A DNA stretch of 64,000 bases from the NCBI RefSeq assembly GCF_902705875.1, contig NZ_CACSIK010000001.1, forward strand, positions 985,994 through 1,049,993, written 5' to 3'. Shown here piece after piece: positions 34,815 to 43,510 of the stretch. A program made the translations under genes and the position numbers. The stretch is from Zhongshania aliphaticivorans. Its GTDB lineage: Bacteria > Pseudomonadota > Gammaproteobacteria > Pseudomonadales > Spongiibacteraceae. Positions within the stretch are counted from its first letter, which is position 1. Every line of letters starts with the position of its first letter. Under the pieces are notes generated by a model. The model saw only the letters and a program-made list of their open reading frames with translations. It was not told the origin of the DNA and did not search any database.

Positions 34815-37511
34815 TTAAATTAAACCGTGAGCACTTGCGCTGCTAATGGCTTGTGTACGTGTGCTCACGTTGAGTTTATGGAATATATTTTTAAGATGAA
34901 ATTTAACGGTGTTTTCAGACACGAATAGATTTCGGGCTATGTTTTTATTGGTTTCACCCTTTGCTAGCAAGGAGAGGATTTGCATCTCACGGGATGTAAG
35001 TGCTTCCTGCAATTCAGTGTTGCTTACTTCTAGTTCTGCACTGTGTTCGCAATAGCTTAGTAGGTATTTAATATAGTGATTTAAGCTACTTGACCAGCTG
35101 CCGTTTAGGTGGGCTTTAAGTAGCTCTTCCACTTTTGGCCCTTCATCTAAAACGGTTTTGACCACACCGTATTCTGCTGCCAGCGTTAAAGCCGTTTTGA
35201 GTTCCGTCGAGGCTTGTTCTGTACTGCCACAATTATGTTGATAGATGGCACTGAGTAGATGGAGTTTTATTTCTCTTGGGATTAAATGATGATGTTGAGC
35301 TCGCGAAATGGCATCGTGTAATCGGCTTGCGGTAGTGGTGCTAGGTCGAGTGTGCACTTCTAATCGCAAGTGACTCAGAGTAATGTCTTCTAGAGCGTCG
35401 CCAAAACTTAGGTAGTCAGTATTAATGGTAGTGGGATCTATGCTGTCTAGGGCTTTGGCAAGGATAGCGGTGTTTTGATGGGGAGTGTTTAGCAGGTTGC
35501 GGCGAATATTTTCCCATTCACAAAGTTTCATGATTCGCGGCCAGTTCGCACTAATTGCTATGTCCTCCAGGGTATCTAGCAGCATCCTTGCTTTATTCTC
35601 ATCACCCTTGGCGTCGTAAATTCTGATCATGGGAAGATAGGCCGCGGCGACGAAGTCTGGCAGAAGCCCTGTGTCAATCTCTTGGTGATATTGCTCAAAG
35701 ACTTTTATTGCAGTATCCGCGTCACCTTTTTCATAGAGTGGGTAGAGCGTGCAGCATACCGCTGCGGTGGCGGCATAAGACTCTTCAATATTAAGTCCCT
35801 TGGCTTTTAGGGTAGACAAGCTACGGTCGTAGGCTTCGTTAATATTGCCCTGTAAATAGCTGCTAATGATTGTGAGGCCAGTATTATAGCCAGCTAAAAA
35901 TGGCGCGCTGTCGCCATGGTTGTGATTTCGACCTACGGCAATATGGTAGCGAGCGCCGGCGAAATTTCCGTGGGCAATACGACGAAATGCCTGAATATTT
36001 GCGGCTGCGCCTAATTCAAAGGCCCAGAAACCTCGCGCTTCGTGATCTTCGGTTTTTATATTGGCGACATTCTCAAAAGCGTGGTCTAGGTGATCTAGTG
36101 CCATTTCTACCACGGCCATTGTGATTTGACGCTCTATTGCGAACTGCCAATCTAAAGGGCGTTCCTTGAGTTTTCTCAGCTCAGTTAAGTAGGGTAATAC
36201 TTTGGCTCTTCGTCTTAGAAAGGTGAGTGCCCAGGTGATTTTTACGACTAAACTTGGGCGTTTAAAAATATCTTCGAGTGGTATTTTATCTGCCCAGCGT
36301 TCCACTGAATGAAGGCAGGCAATGGATATTTGCTCTGAGGCCCAAATGTCCATTGCCTGAGTTGCAAGCTGAAAATTTTGCGCTTGAACGGCGTGAAATA
36401 AGGCGTCTTCATAAAGTTGATGTTCTAAAAACCACGTGGCAGCATCGCTATTAATTTTTTTACAACGCTGCGGAGAGCGTTTTCTTAACACGTCTTGCAT
36501 GTAACCCGAAAATAGACGATGAAATTGGAACCAGTGCCTTTCGTGGTCAATATTATTGAGAAATAGGCCCTGGCGTTCAAGTTGTTCCAAGATGTCTTGT
36601 GAGTCGCTGCGGCCTGTTATTTTTTCACACAGTGGGGCGCATATTTTAGGCAATAAAGAGCTGTATAAAAGAAACTCTTGGGTGTCTGGGTCTTGCTGTT
36701 GTAAGACATTATTGGCTAAATATTCCGTAATTTGAAACGGCGTGTAAGACTCTAGATTGTTCAGCGATTCTTTAACACTACGCTTTGCTAACGTAAGCCG
36801 AAATAGTTGTAAGGCGGCTGCCCAGCCTTCTGAGCGATGATAAATAATACTTAAGTCGTCATCACTGAGCTCAAGCTGATGCTCAATTTCAAAAAAAGAT
36901 TTTGTTTCTTGAAGTGAGAATTTAATTTCCTCAAACCGGAGAAGCTCTAATCGCTGTTCAACTTGCAGCTCAGTTAATCCAATCTTGGGTAACGATCTTG
37001 ATGCGATAAAGACTCTTACGCGGTTTGGTAGGTTCTTTAATATATGCCGAAATAGGATTTCAATGTCGGGTTCTTCAATGAATTGAAAGTCGTCAATGAA
37101 TAAGTGTATCTCAGTGTCGATTTCGGCGAGGCGATTATTGAAGCGTTCGGCGCGCCCTTTGGGTAATGAGTTTTCCTTTGGGGTGACACTATGCTTTGAT
37201 TTTTGGCTTTCTTCTAAATCACTGGCGATTTTGTCTAAGTGCAGTAAAAGTCGGTTTAAATCGTTATCAGCCTCATCTAATTTTAGCCAAGCGGTTAATT
37301 TGCCAGCTTCTTGGCTGGCTACCACTATCTGTTTTAGCAAGGTGGTTTTGCCATGTCCCGCAGGTGCTTGTAAGACAACACATTGGCAGGCGTCTGGTCT
37401 ATTGATGTGGCTAAGTAAGTCACCGCGCAGCACTTGCTTGGGTTCACCCATGGGGGCGTGAAACTTATGATGAGATTGCTCAAGGTCCATATTGTTTACA
37501 GTGCTTGGCAT
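34815..37511 (-). CDS. MalT/AlkS-type LuxR-family ATP-dependent regulator
   Basis: An 898-residue LAL regulator. Order: STAND-type NTPase with Walker A APAGHGKTT (49-57) and Walker B IHLFIDDFQ; winged-helix and TPR-like region (about 350-800); C-terminal LuxR helix-turn-helix (about 832-898, LTSREMQILSLLAKGETNKNIARNLFVSENTVKFHLKN). Such proteins activate catabolic operons on binding an inducer and ATP, as AlkS does for alkanes. Starts at ATG 37511; ATG 37490 is an alternative with little better ribosome site. It lies next to the MDR reductase and the ketone carboxylase operon and may regulate them. Confidence 0.88.
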   Translation of the reverse strand: MPSTVNNMDLEQSHHKFHAPMGEPKQVLRGDLLSHINRPDACQCVVLQAPAGHGKTTLLKQIVVASQEAGKLTAWLKLDEADNDLNRLLLHLDKIASDLEESQKSKHSVTPKENSLPKGRAERFNNRLAEIDTEIHLFIDDFQFIEEPDIEILFRHILKNLPNRVRVFIASRSLPKIGLTELQVEQRLELLRFEEIKFSLQETKSFFEIEHQLELSDDDLSIIYHRSEGWAAALQLFRLTLAKRSVKESLNNLESYTPFQITEYLANNVLQQQDPDTQEFLLYSSLLPKICAPLCEKITGRSDSQDILEQLERQGLFLNNIDHERHWFQFHRLFSGYMQDVLRKRSPQRCKKINSDAATWFLEHQLYEDALFHAVQAQNFQLATQAMDIWASEQISIACLHSVERWADKIPLEDIFKRPSLVVKITWALTFLRRRAKVLPYLTELRKLKERPLDWQFAIERQITMAVVEMALDHLDHAFENVANIKTEDHEARGFWAFELGAAANIQAFRRIAHGNFAGARYHIAVGRNHNHGDSAPFLAGYNTGLTIISSYLQGNINEAYDRSLSTLKAKGLNIEESYAATAAVCCTLYPLYEKGDADTAIKVFEQYHQEIDTGLLPDFVAAAYLPMIRIYDAKGDENKARMLLDTLEDIAISANWPRIMKLCEWENIRRNLLNTPHQNTAILAKALDSIDPTTINTDYLSFGDALEDITLSHLRLEVHTRPSTTTASRLHDAISRAQHHHLIPREIKLHLLSAIYQHNCGSTEQASTELKTALTLAAEYGVVKTVLDEGPKVEELLKAHLNGSWSSSLNHYIKYLLSYCEHSAELEVSNTELQEALTSREMQILSLLAKGETNKNIARNLFVSENTVKFHLKNIFHKLNVSTRTQAISSASAHGLI

Positions 37512-37562
37512 AATTTTTATCGTTATTGACTAGGGAGTGGCGCTGTAATTTGTATAAAGTTG

Positions 37563-37655
37563 CGCGCTGATTTCACCCAGTTTACTGGGTTTGGCGTGTT
37601 CATGCATTGCCCTTGAACTTTGTTTTAATGCAGTGCTTATAGTGAAATCAGCGCG
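37563..37655. repeat. long inverted repeat with inner hairpin
   Basis: CGCGCTGATTTCAC (37563-37576) and GTGAAATCAGCGCG (37642-37655) are perfect 14-bp arms 65 bp apart. Directly inside the left arm, CCCAG-TTTA-CTGGG forms a second hairpin. It fills most of the gap between the reductase stop codon and the regulator start. Confidence 0.6.
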
Positions 37656-37665
37656 TTTATATAGA

Positions 37666-38682
37666 TTATTCTTGTATTTTTACCAGAACTTTACCGTTGT
37701 TTTCGCCCGTGTATAAGCTTTGCAGGGCAGTGGATGCGTGTTCAATACCATTGTGGCAGTGGAGTTTGAATTTGAGAGAACCGTCCTGAAGCCAGCGTGC
37801 CAAATATTGCTGCATATTGGGGAAATCGGCTGCGTGATCAAGTATGACAAAGCCCTCAATTTTTAGCCGTTTCATAATGCTATTGTGAAACATATAAGGG
37901 CCTGGAACATTTTGGCTTGAGTTGTACATTGAAATTAGGCCGCAAATCACAACACGCCCACCGTTGTTCATCAGTGTTAAGCAGCTATCTAGAATGCTGC
38001 CGCCGACGTTTTCAAACTGAATGTCGATGCCCTGTGGGCAGGCCTCGGCTAAGGCCTTGTCAAAATCAGCTTCGCGGTAGTTAATGGCAGCATCAAACCC
38101 AAGTTCATCGGTTAAATATTGGCACTTGTCATCACTGCCCGCGGTGCCGACTACACGGCAACCGTTGAGTTTGGCAATCTGACCAGCCAAGCTGCCAACG
38201 GCACCGGAGGCTGCAGTCACCACGACCGTCTCACCGGGCTTGGGGTGGGCAATATTTAACAAGCCATGATAAGCCGTGGGGCCTGCTATGCTCATAGCGC
38301 CAAAGGCTAAGTCCAAGGGCATACCGTCAGGCACAATAAAGGGGTTCACGGTGTGCGCATCTAGAATGGAGTATTCAGCCCACTCGGTAAGTGCGGTGAC
38401 TAGCTGCCCTTTTTGAAACAATTTGCTCTTCGACTCTACCACTTCACACAAGCCAAAACCTTTCATGCTGTCGCCTAACGCAACGGGCTCCATATAGAGT
38501 TCTTCGCGTTCGCCTAACCACAGGCGATTTGTGGCATCCATGGAAATAATGCGATTTTTGACCTTTATTTGCCCTTCTTCTGGATGAAGGTGGCTTCTTG
38601 TTTGGAGGCTAAACGTTTCATTATTGATGTTTTTTTCAGGGCGGATATCAAAACGCCAGTATTGGCATTCGGAGGTGGTCAT
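37666..38682 (-). CDS. NADP-dependent MDR oxidoreductase, CurA/PTGR-like
   Basis: A 338-residue zinc-independent medium-chain reductase. The NADP-binding site is in TVVVTAASGAVGSLAGQIAKLNGCRVVGTAGSDDKC, preceded by GPTAYHGL, both typical of leukotriene-B4-dehydrogenase/CurA enzymes that reduce the C=C bond of enones. No zinc-binding cysteines. It is encoded in the same direction as the LAL regulator and divergently from the ketone carboxylase operon, with 291 bp between. Reduction of an unsaturated ketone before carboxylation would fit, but is inference. Confidence 0.88.
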   Translation of the reverse strand: MTTSECQYWRFDIRPEKNINNETFSLQTRSHLHPEEGQIKVKNRIISMDATNRLWLGEREELYMEPVALGDSMKGFGLCEVVESKSKLFQKGQLVTALTEWAEYSILDAHTVNPFIVPDGMPLDLAFGAMSIAGPTAYHGLLNIAHPKPGETVVVTAASGAVGSLAGQIAKLNGCRVVGTAGSDDKCQYLTDELGFDAAINYREADFDKALAEACPQGIDIQFENVGGSILDSCLTLMNNGGRVVICGLISMYNSSQNVPGPYMFHNSIMKRLKIEGFVILDHAADFPNMQQYLARWLQDGSLKFKLHCHNGIEHASTALQSLYTGENNGKVLVKIQE

Positions 38683-38973
38683 AGTGTTGTCCTATTTTAT
38701 TATGATTTTTACGAGGCTTGGGGCCGATTGTTGCCGTAAATTGGGCCGCCAAGCACATCGCCAGCTGCCACTATTTTTACCGTAAAGCGGTTTGGTAATC
38801 ATCTACCCATTGGGGTAGTGCTCTGCGACCAGTTTACCTGTCAATAATAGTCGTCATCTACCGTTCTTAAGAAATTTGATTATGTTGTGAGTAGAACTGC
38901 TCGTATGGGTAGTTGGCGGCAGGTCAGGTGATCGAGAGAATGCGATACATAACTAGATAAGAAGAGATATGGC

Positions 38974-40908
38974 ATGGGTAAACTGATCAATATTGACAAT
39001 GGCGGAACGTTGACTGATATCTGGGTTCTCGATGGTGATCACTCCTATCACACGAAGACGATCACAACGCCCTTTGATTTAAGTAAATGCTTCTTCGAGG
39101 GCTTAAAGAAAATATCTGAAGATATTTATGGTTATGAGGATATCCGCGCATTACTCCAATCCACAGATCATATTCGGTATAGCACTACTCAGGGTACAAA
39201 TGCCTTAGTAGAGCGAAAAGGACCTTCACTGGGTTTGTTGCTGAATGCTCCAGATAAAGACTGGTGTTGTGAGGATGATCACCAGCTGACGTTATTTAAC
39301 GATCTAGTTGGCAATCGGGTGGCTGTACTTAATACCAGTGAGAATGAGGCCGACTACCAGAAAAACCTGAGTGACGCCGTTGCTCAGCTTGCCGCAGCTG
39401 GTGCTAGCCGAGTTGTGGTGGCCTATGTCGGATCTGATTATATGGCGCAGGAAAGTGCGCTGCGAAAAACCATGCTGCGACTATTTCCCAAGCATTTGTT
39501 GGGTTCAGTGCCGGTGCTATATACAAGTGCTTTGTGCCGCCATGCTAATCCCAATATACGACTTTGGACTGCGTTATTTAATGCGTTTTTACACCCCGCA
39601 ATGGAGCGGTTTCTTTATAACACTGAGAATGAGCTTAGTCATTTTAGGACTAGAAACCCTTTATTGGTCTATCGAAACGACGGTTACTCTGGTCGGGTTG
39701 CCAAAACCATTGCCTTAAAAACATACAGCTCTGGTCCTCGGGGTGGGGCAGAAGGTGCCTTGGCCTATAGCAAATTCTATGGATATCAACGTGTCATTAC
39801 GATTGATGTTGGTGGAACGACAACGGATATCGGTCTTATCGACCAGCAACACATTGTTGATAGCAGATTAGGTCTTGTTGAAGGGGTTAGATGCAGCGAC
39901 CCGCTAGCTGAAATAGTCAGTGTGGGTGTGGGTGGCGGTTCTATTATTCGTGCCGAAGACGGCGAGATTAAAGTCGGGCCAGAATCAGTAGGTGGAGCCC
40001 CGGGGCCAGCTTGTTTTGGAATGGGCGGCGATAAGGCAACCATTACTGATGCGCTATTGGTGATGGGTTTGCTGGATCCAAAAACGTATTTTGGTGGCAA
40101 ATTACAGCTGAAACACGATAAGGCAGAGGCCGCTATACGTCGTTATATTGCAGAGCCATTATCACTAAGCCTACCGCAGGCTTGCGCACAAATGATGGAG
40201 GCTTGGGCGGGTAAAATCGCAACTGGCATTAGGGCTTATACAACAATATGTGACAACACGGTATTGATGGCATTTGGCGGGGGTGGGCCCATGGGGGTTA
40301 CTGCTGTTGCCAAAAGTGCAGGCATTACCCGGGTTCTTATACCGCGATTATCGGCGGTGTTCAGCGCACACGGTATTGGATTCAGTGATATTGCTCACCT
40401 TGCCTCAGAGTCAATTACGGTTGAATCCACACAACAAATTACTGATATCTATCAGCGCCTCAAAGCGCGGGTGTTACGAGATATGCAGACCGAAGGATAC
40501 GGTGCAGATGAGTGTGAGATTGACGCGTGGTATGAGCATGAATCAACTCGGTATGAGCTACAAATTAGTTCTGAAGGTAAATTGGAAGCCGCTATCGATT
40601 GCCCCGAAATATTGCTGAGCGTTAGGGCGATTCACGGTATAAGCCATGCGAAGTTGGCTGAAAACAAGGTGTTTGAGCCTTCGGACCCTACCGCATTTTC
40701 AGACAGAGTATTACAAACACCCACTGGTGAAAGTCAGCGCGTTCCGGTTTTTCGTATTGAGGATCAAATTGCCGGCGCTACTGGCGTGGGGCCAGTTGTT
40801 CTTGAGGAGGCTTTTTGGACTTGTAATGTTGCAGCGGGTTGGGGTTTTGAGTTCACCGCAAATCGAGACATTGTGCTTAGCGTGTTAACTCAACATGACG
40901 CTATTTGA
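38974..40908 (+). CDS. ketone carboxylase HyuA-type subunit 1 (Apc1-like)
   Basis: A 644-residue hydantoinase/oxoprolinase A family protein. Two actin-like phosphate-binding motifs are seen: INIDNGGTLTDIW (5-17) and TIDVGGTTTDIGLI (about 275-288), plus YSTTQGTNALVERKGP. Together with the next four genes it matches the subunit order of acetophenone carboxylase: HyuA type, small zinc subunit, HyuA type, HyuB type, extra 30-kDa subunit. It should use ATP to activate bicarbonate or the ketone enolate. The Asp of DxGGT is kept as DNGGT in the first motif. GAAGAGA precedes the ATG. Confidence 0.85.
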   Translation: MGKLINIDNGGTLTDIWVLDGDHSYHTKTITTPFDLSKCFFEGLKKISEDIYGYEDIRALLQSTDHIRYSTTQGTNALVERKGPSLGLLLNAPDKDWCCEDDHQLTLFNDLVGNRVAVLNTSENEADYQKNLSDAVAQLAAAGASRVVVAYVGSDYMAQESALRKTMLRLFPKHLLGSVPVLYTSALCRHANPNIRLWTALFNAFLHPAMERFLYNTENELSHFRTRNPLLVYRNDGYSGRVAKTIALKTYSSGPRGGAEGALAYSKFYGYQRVITIDVGGTTTDIGLIDQQHIVDSRLGLVEGVRCSDPLAEIVSVGVGGGSIIRAEDGEIKVGPESVGGAPGPACFGMGGDKATITDALLVMGLLDPKTYFGGKLQLKHDKAEAAIRRYIAEPLSLSLPQACAQMMEAWAGKIATGIRAYTTICDNTVLMAFGGGGPMGVTAVAKSAGITRVLIPRLSAVFSAHGIGFSDIAHLASESITVESTQQITDIYQRLKARVLRDMQTEGYGADECEIDAWYEHESTRYELQISSEGKLEAAIDCPEILLSVRAIHGISHAKLAENKVFEPSDPTAFSDRVLQTPTGESQRVPVFRIEDQIAGATGVGPVVLEEAFWTCNVAAGWGFEFTANRDIVLSVLTQHDAI

Positions 40909-40923
40909 TAAGAGGAAATAATA

Positions 40924-41310
40924 ATGAAAGTGTTGGCGACTGAATATTTGCGAGTAGATTTAAAAGAAGAAGTGTGGGAATGCGACAGGTGTAACCATGT
41001 ACTTGGTTCTGCGAGAGAAAATTATAAACAATTTTTATTAATTCACGACAGAAACCCGCGCGAAGTTCACCACCCCTTACTGGACCCTGAGCGTTACCGG
41101 TTTTGTTTTTCACCAGACCCAGAAGTTTGCGTGATCTATGAATTCTATTGCCCCCATTGCGGGTTGATGATGGATGTTGAATATACCGTTCCAGGTCATG
41201 CACCGCTACACGACTTGGAGCTAGACATTGATTCATTAAAAGAGAAGTGGTGCGGTTCTGCTGATCTTACTAACGGTAGTGCTGCGAATGCAGCTACGTT
41301 TCGCTCATAA
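40924..41310 (+). CDS. ketone carboxylase small zinc-binding subunit (Apc2/AcxC-like)
   Basis: A 128-residue protein related to the gamma subunit of acetone carboxylase. WECDRCNHVLG (18-28) and FYCPHCGLMMDVEY (about 76-89) give four cysteines as CxxC pairs for one zinc ion. The start is 15 bp after the previous stop, with AGAGGAAATAAT before ATG. Apart from its zinc site no catalytic motif is expected; the subunit is structural in the known carboxylases. Confidence 0.88.
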   Translation: MKVLATEYLRVDLKEEVWECDRCNHVLGSARENYKQFLLIHDRNPREVHHPLLDPERYRFCFSPDPEVCVIYEFYCPHCGLMMDVEYTVPGHAPLHDLELDIDSLKEKWCGSADLTNGSAANAATFRS

Positions 41311-41324
41311 GTGGAGAAGTAACA

Positions 41325-43451
41325 ATGAAACGTATAGCAGTAGATATTGGCGGCACATTTACCGATTGTTTTGTGTGTTGGGACGAGCAGTTTATTCAAA
41401 CTAAATCGTTAACCACGCACCATAATTTGGCCTTAGGGTTTAATGATGCCTTGGATCAAACCTGCGAAATATTAGCGTTGGACCGACGAGATTTATTGAA
41501 ATCAGTAGATTCGGTTCGCTATGCAACAACGCTGGGAACAAATGCCTTAATTGAAAGGAAAGGACCGCGAGTTGGTGTGCTGATCACCACGGGTTTTGAA
41601 AGCACAATTCCTATCTCTAGAGGTCGTGGTTATGGTGATGGTTTGCCAGACGAGCAGGCGAGAGATATGTCTCGCGCTAAGCGCCCTGATCCAATTGTAC
41701 CCATATCGCGAATTCGTTCTGTAAAGCAGCGCATGGATTATCGCGGCAAGGTGCTCATGGATTTAGATGAGGACGATGTACGTGAAAAGCTCAAGGAATT
41801 AGTGGATACCGGTGTTCAGGCAATTGTGGTGACATTGATAAATTCTGTTGAAAATCCTGATCACGAGTTGCGTATTCAAGAAATTTTTGAAGAAGAATTC
41901 CCGTCTTCTATGCTAGGCGCAATTCCGATGGTGCTATCGCATCAGGTAGTGGGTCGCAAAGGTGAATACGTGCGTAGCTCCTCAGCTATTATCGATGCGT
42001 TCTTGCATTCAACAATGTATTTCGCGATGAGTGCGCTAGAACAAAACCTAAGAGAGAATGGTTACACCCGCCCCATGTTGTTGGTGCACAACTCGGGTGG
42101 GATGGCGCAATTAAATTCTACCGATGCCCTGAAAACGCTACACTCTGGGCCTGTTGCGGGTATTCATGCTGCGGGTCAGTTATCGCTACAGGGTGATATT
42201 CAAAACATCGTATGCGGTGACATGGGCGGGACGTCGTTCGATATTGGTTTAATTACCGATGGTGGAACCAAGCATTACGATTTTAATCCTGTCGTTGATC
42301 GTTGGCGTGTAACACTTCCCATGGTCCATCTTGTCACATTGGGGGCTGGTGGCGGGTCTATCGCTAGTTACGATGCCATATTTAATACCGTTCGCGTAGG
42401 GCCGAAAAGTGCAGGTAGTGATCCGGGGCCAGCCTGTTACGACCGTGGGGGGATGCATCCTACGGTGACTGATGCAGATTTAATATTGGGTTATCTCGAT
42501 GCAGAAAATTATGCCAATGGCGCAATCCCGCTCAATATTCGTCGAAGTTATCAAGCGCTAGAAGATATCTGTGATGAAATGGATATTCCCGAGGTAGAAG
42601 CCGCTCTGCTTATTAAATCAATGGCTGATAGTGAAATGGCCGCGGGTTTGGTTCGCGAACTTAATGGCGGGGGATACAAGGCCAGTGAGTTTGTGTTTTT
42701 GGCTTACGGTGGTAATGGCCCATTACATTGTTGTGGGATAGCCGAAAAAGCAGGTATTAAAAAAATACTAGCGCCACCGTATAGCAGTGTTTTCTCTGCC
42801 TGCGGAGGAGCAGGTTTAGACCAAATGCATATCCATGAAAAAAATGTATCGCTAGGTTTTTACAATAAACACACCCAAGCACTTTATTCTGATTATCTTG
42901 CATTTAACACCTTGGTCGAATCCCTTGAGGCTAAAGGGTGTGCTGATCTACTGCGGCAGGGTTTTAAGAAAGAAGATATCCAATACACCCTTGAGTTAGA
43001 TATGCGATACGGCATTCAGAAAATGGAAGTGAGTATTGCCCTAGAAAACCGTCGTCTTAATAAACCCCATGAGGTGTTGGCTGCAATTGAATATATGAAT
43101 GCCGATTTTGGTAAGCGCTATGGCAAAGAAATTGTTTCGCCAGAATCTGGTGTATGGGTTTCTACCGTGCGCGTGGTATCGAGGGTAGATTTGGGCACAG
43201 TGCGTTTCTCTGACTTAAGGCCACCCGTTAATCGTATCGCTCCCCCCGCACCGTCAGGCTATCGCGAATGTCATTTCAACGGAGTCAAAGTGGCAACGAA
43301 AACACCAATATATGGTGCTAATGCCTTGGCGCTTGGCGTTGAAATTTTAGGGCCCGCCATAGTCAATCCAGGCGAGACAACCTACTTAGTTGAACCAGGC
43401 TGGAAGTATGTGGCCGCAGCGCAGGGTGCTGTTTGGTTTATTCAAGAATGA
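41325..43451 (+). CDS. ketone carboxylase HyuA-type subunit 2 (AcxA/Apc3-like)
   Basis: A 708-residue full-length HyuA protein. Phosphate motifs are VDIGGTFTDCFV (4-15) and CGDMGGTSFDIGLI (about 300-313), with YATTLGTNALIERKGPRVG. It is more canonical than the 644-residue paralogue encoded two genes upstream; the two probably form the alpha-alpha' pair. RBS GTGGAGAAG is 6 bp before the ATG. The reaction is ATP-dependent and gives a beta-keto acid. Confidence 0.88.
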   Translation: MKRIAVDIGGTFTDCFVCWDEQFIQTKSLTTHHNLALGFNDALDQTCEILALDRRDLLKSVDSVRYATTLGTNALIERKGPRVGVLITTGFESTIPISRGRGYGDGLPDEQARDMSRAKRPDPIVPISRIRSVKQRMDYRGKVLMDLDEDDVREKLKELVDTGVQAIVVTLINSVENPDHELRIQEIFEEEFPSSMLGAIPMVLSHQVVGRKGEYVRSSSAIIDAFLHSTMYFAMSALEQNLRENGYTRPMLLVHNSGGMAQLNSTDALKTLHSGPVAGIHAAGQLSLQGDIQNIVCGDMGGTSFDIGLITDGGTKHYDFNPVVDRWRVTLPMVHLVTLGAGGGSIASYDAIFNTVRVGPKSAGSDPGPACYDRGGMHPTVTDADLILGYLDAENYANGAIPLNIRRSYQALEDICDEMDIPEVEAALLIKSMADSEMAAGLVRELNGGGYKASEFVFLAYGGNGPLHCCGIAEKAGIKKILAPPYSSVFSACGGAGLDQMHIHEKNVSLGFYNKHTQALYSDYLAFNTLVESLEAKGCADLLRQGFKKEDIQYTLELDMRYGIQKMEVSIALENRRLNKPHEVLAAIEYMNADFGKRYGKEIVSPESGVWVSTVRVVSRVDLGTVRFSDLRPPVNRIAPPAPSGYRECHFNGVKVATKTPIYGANALALGVEILGPAIVNPGETTYLVEPGWKYVAAAQGAVWFIQE

Positions 43452-43510
43452 AATACAGTGGCAAATAGATAATTGACAGCTCGCCGATAACGGCAGTGAG
43501 GAAAATAACA

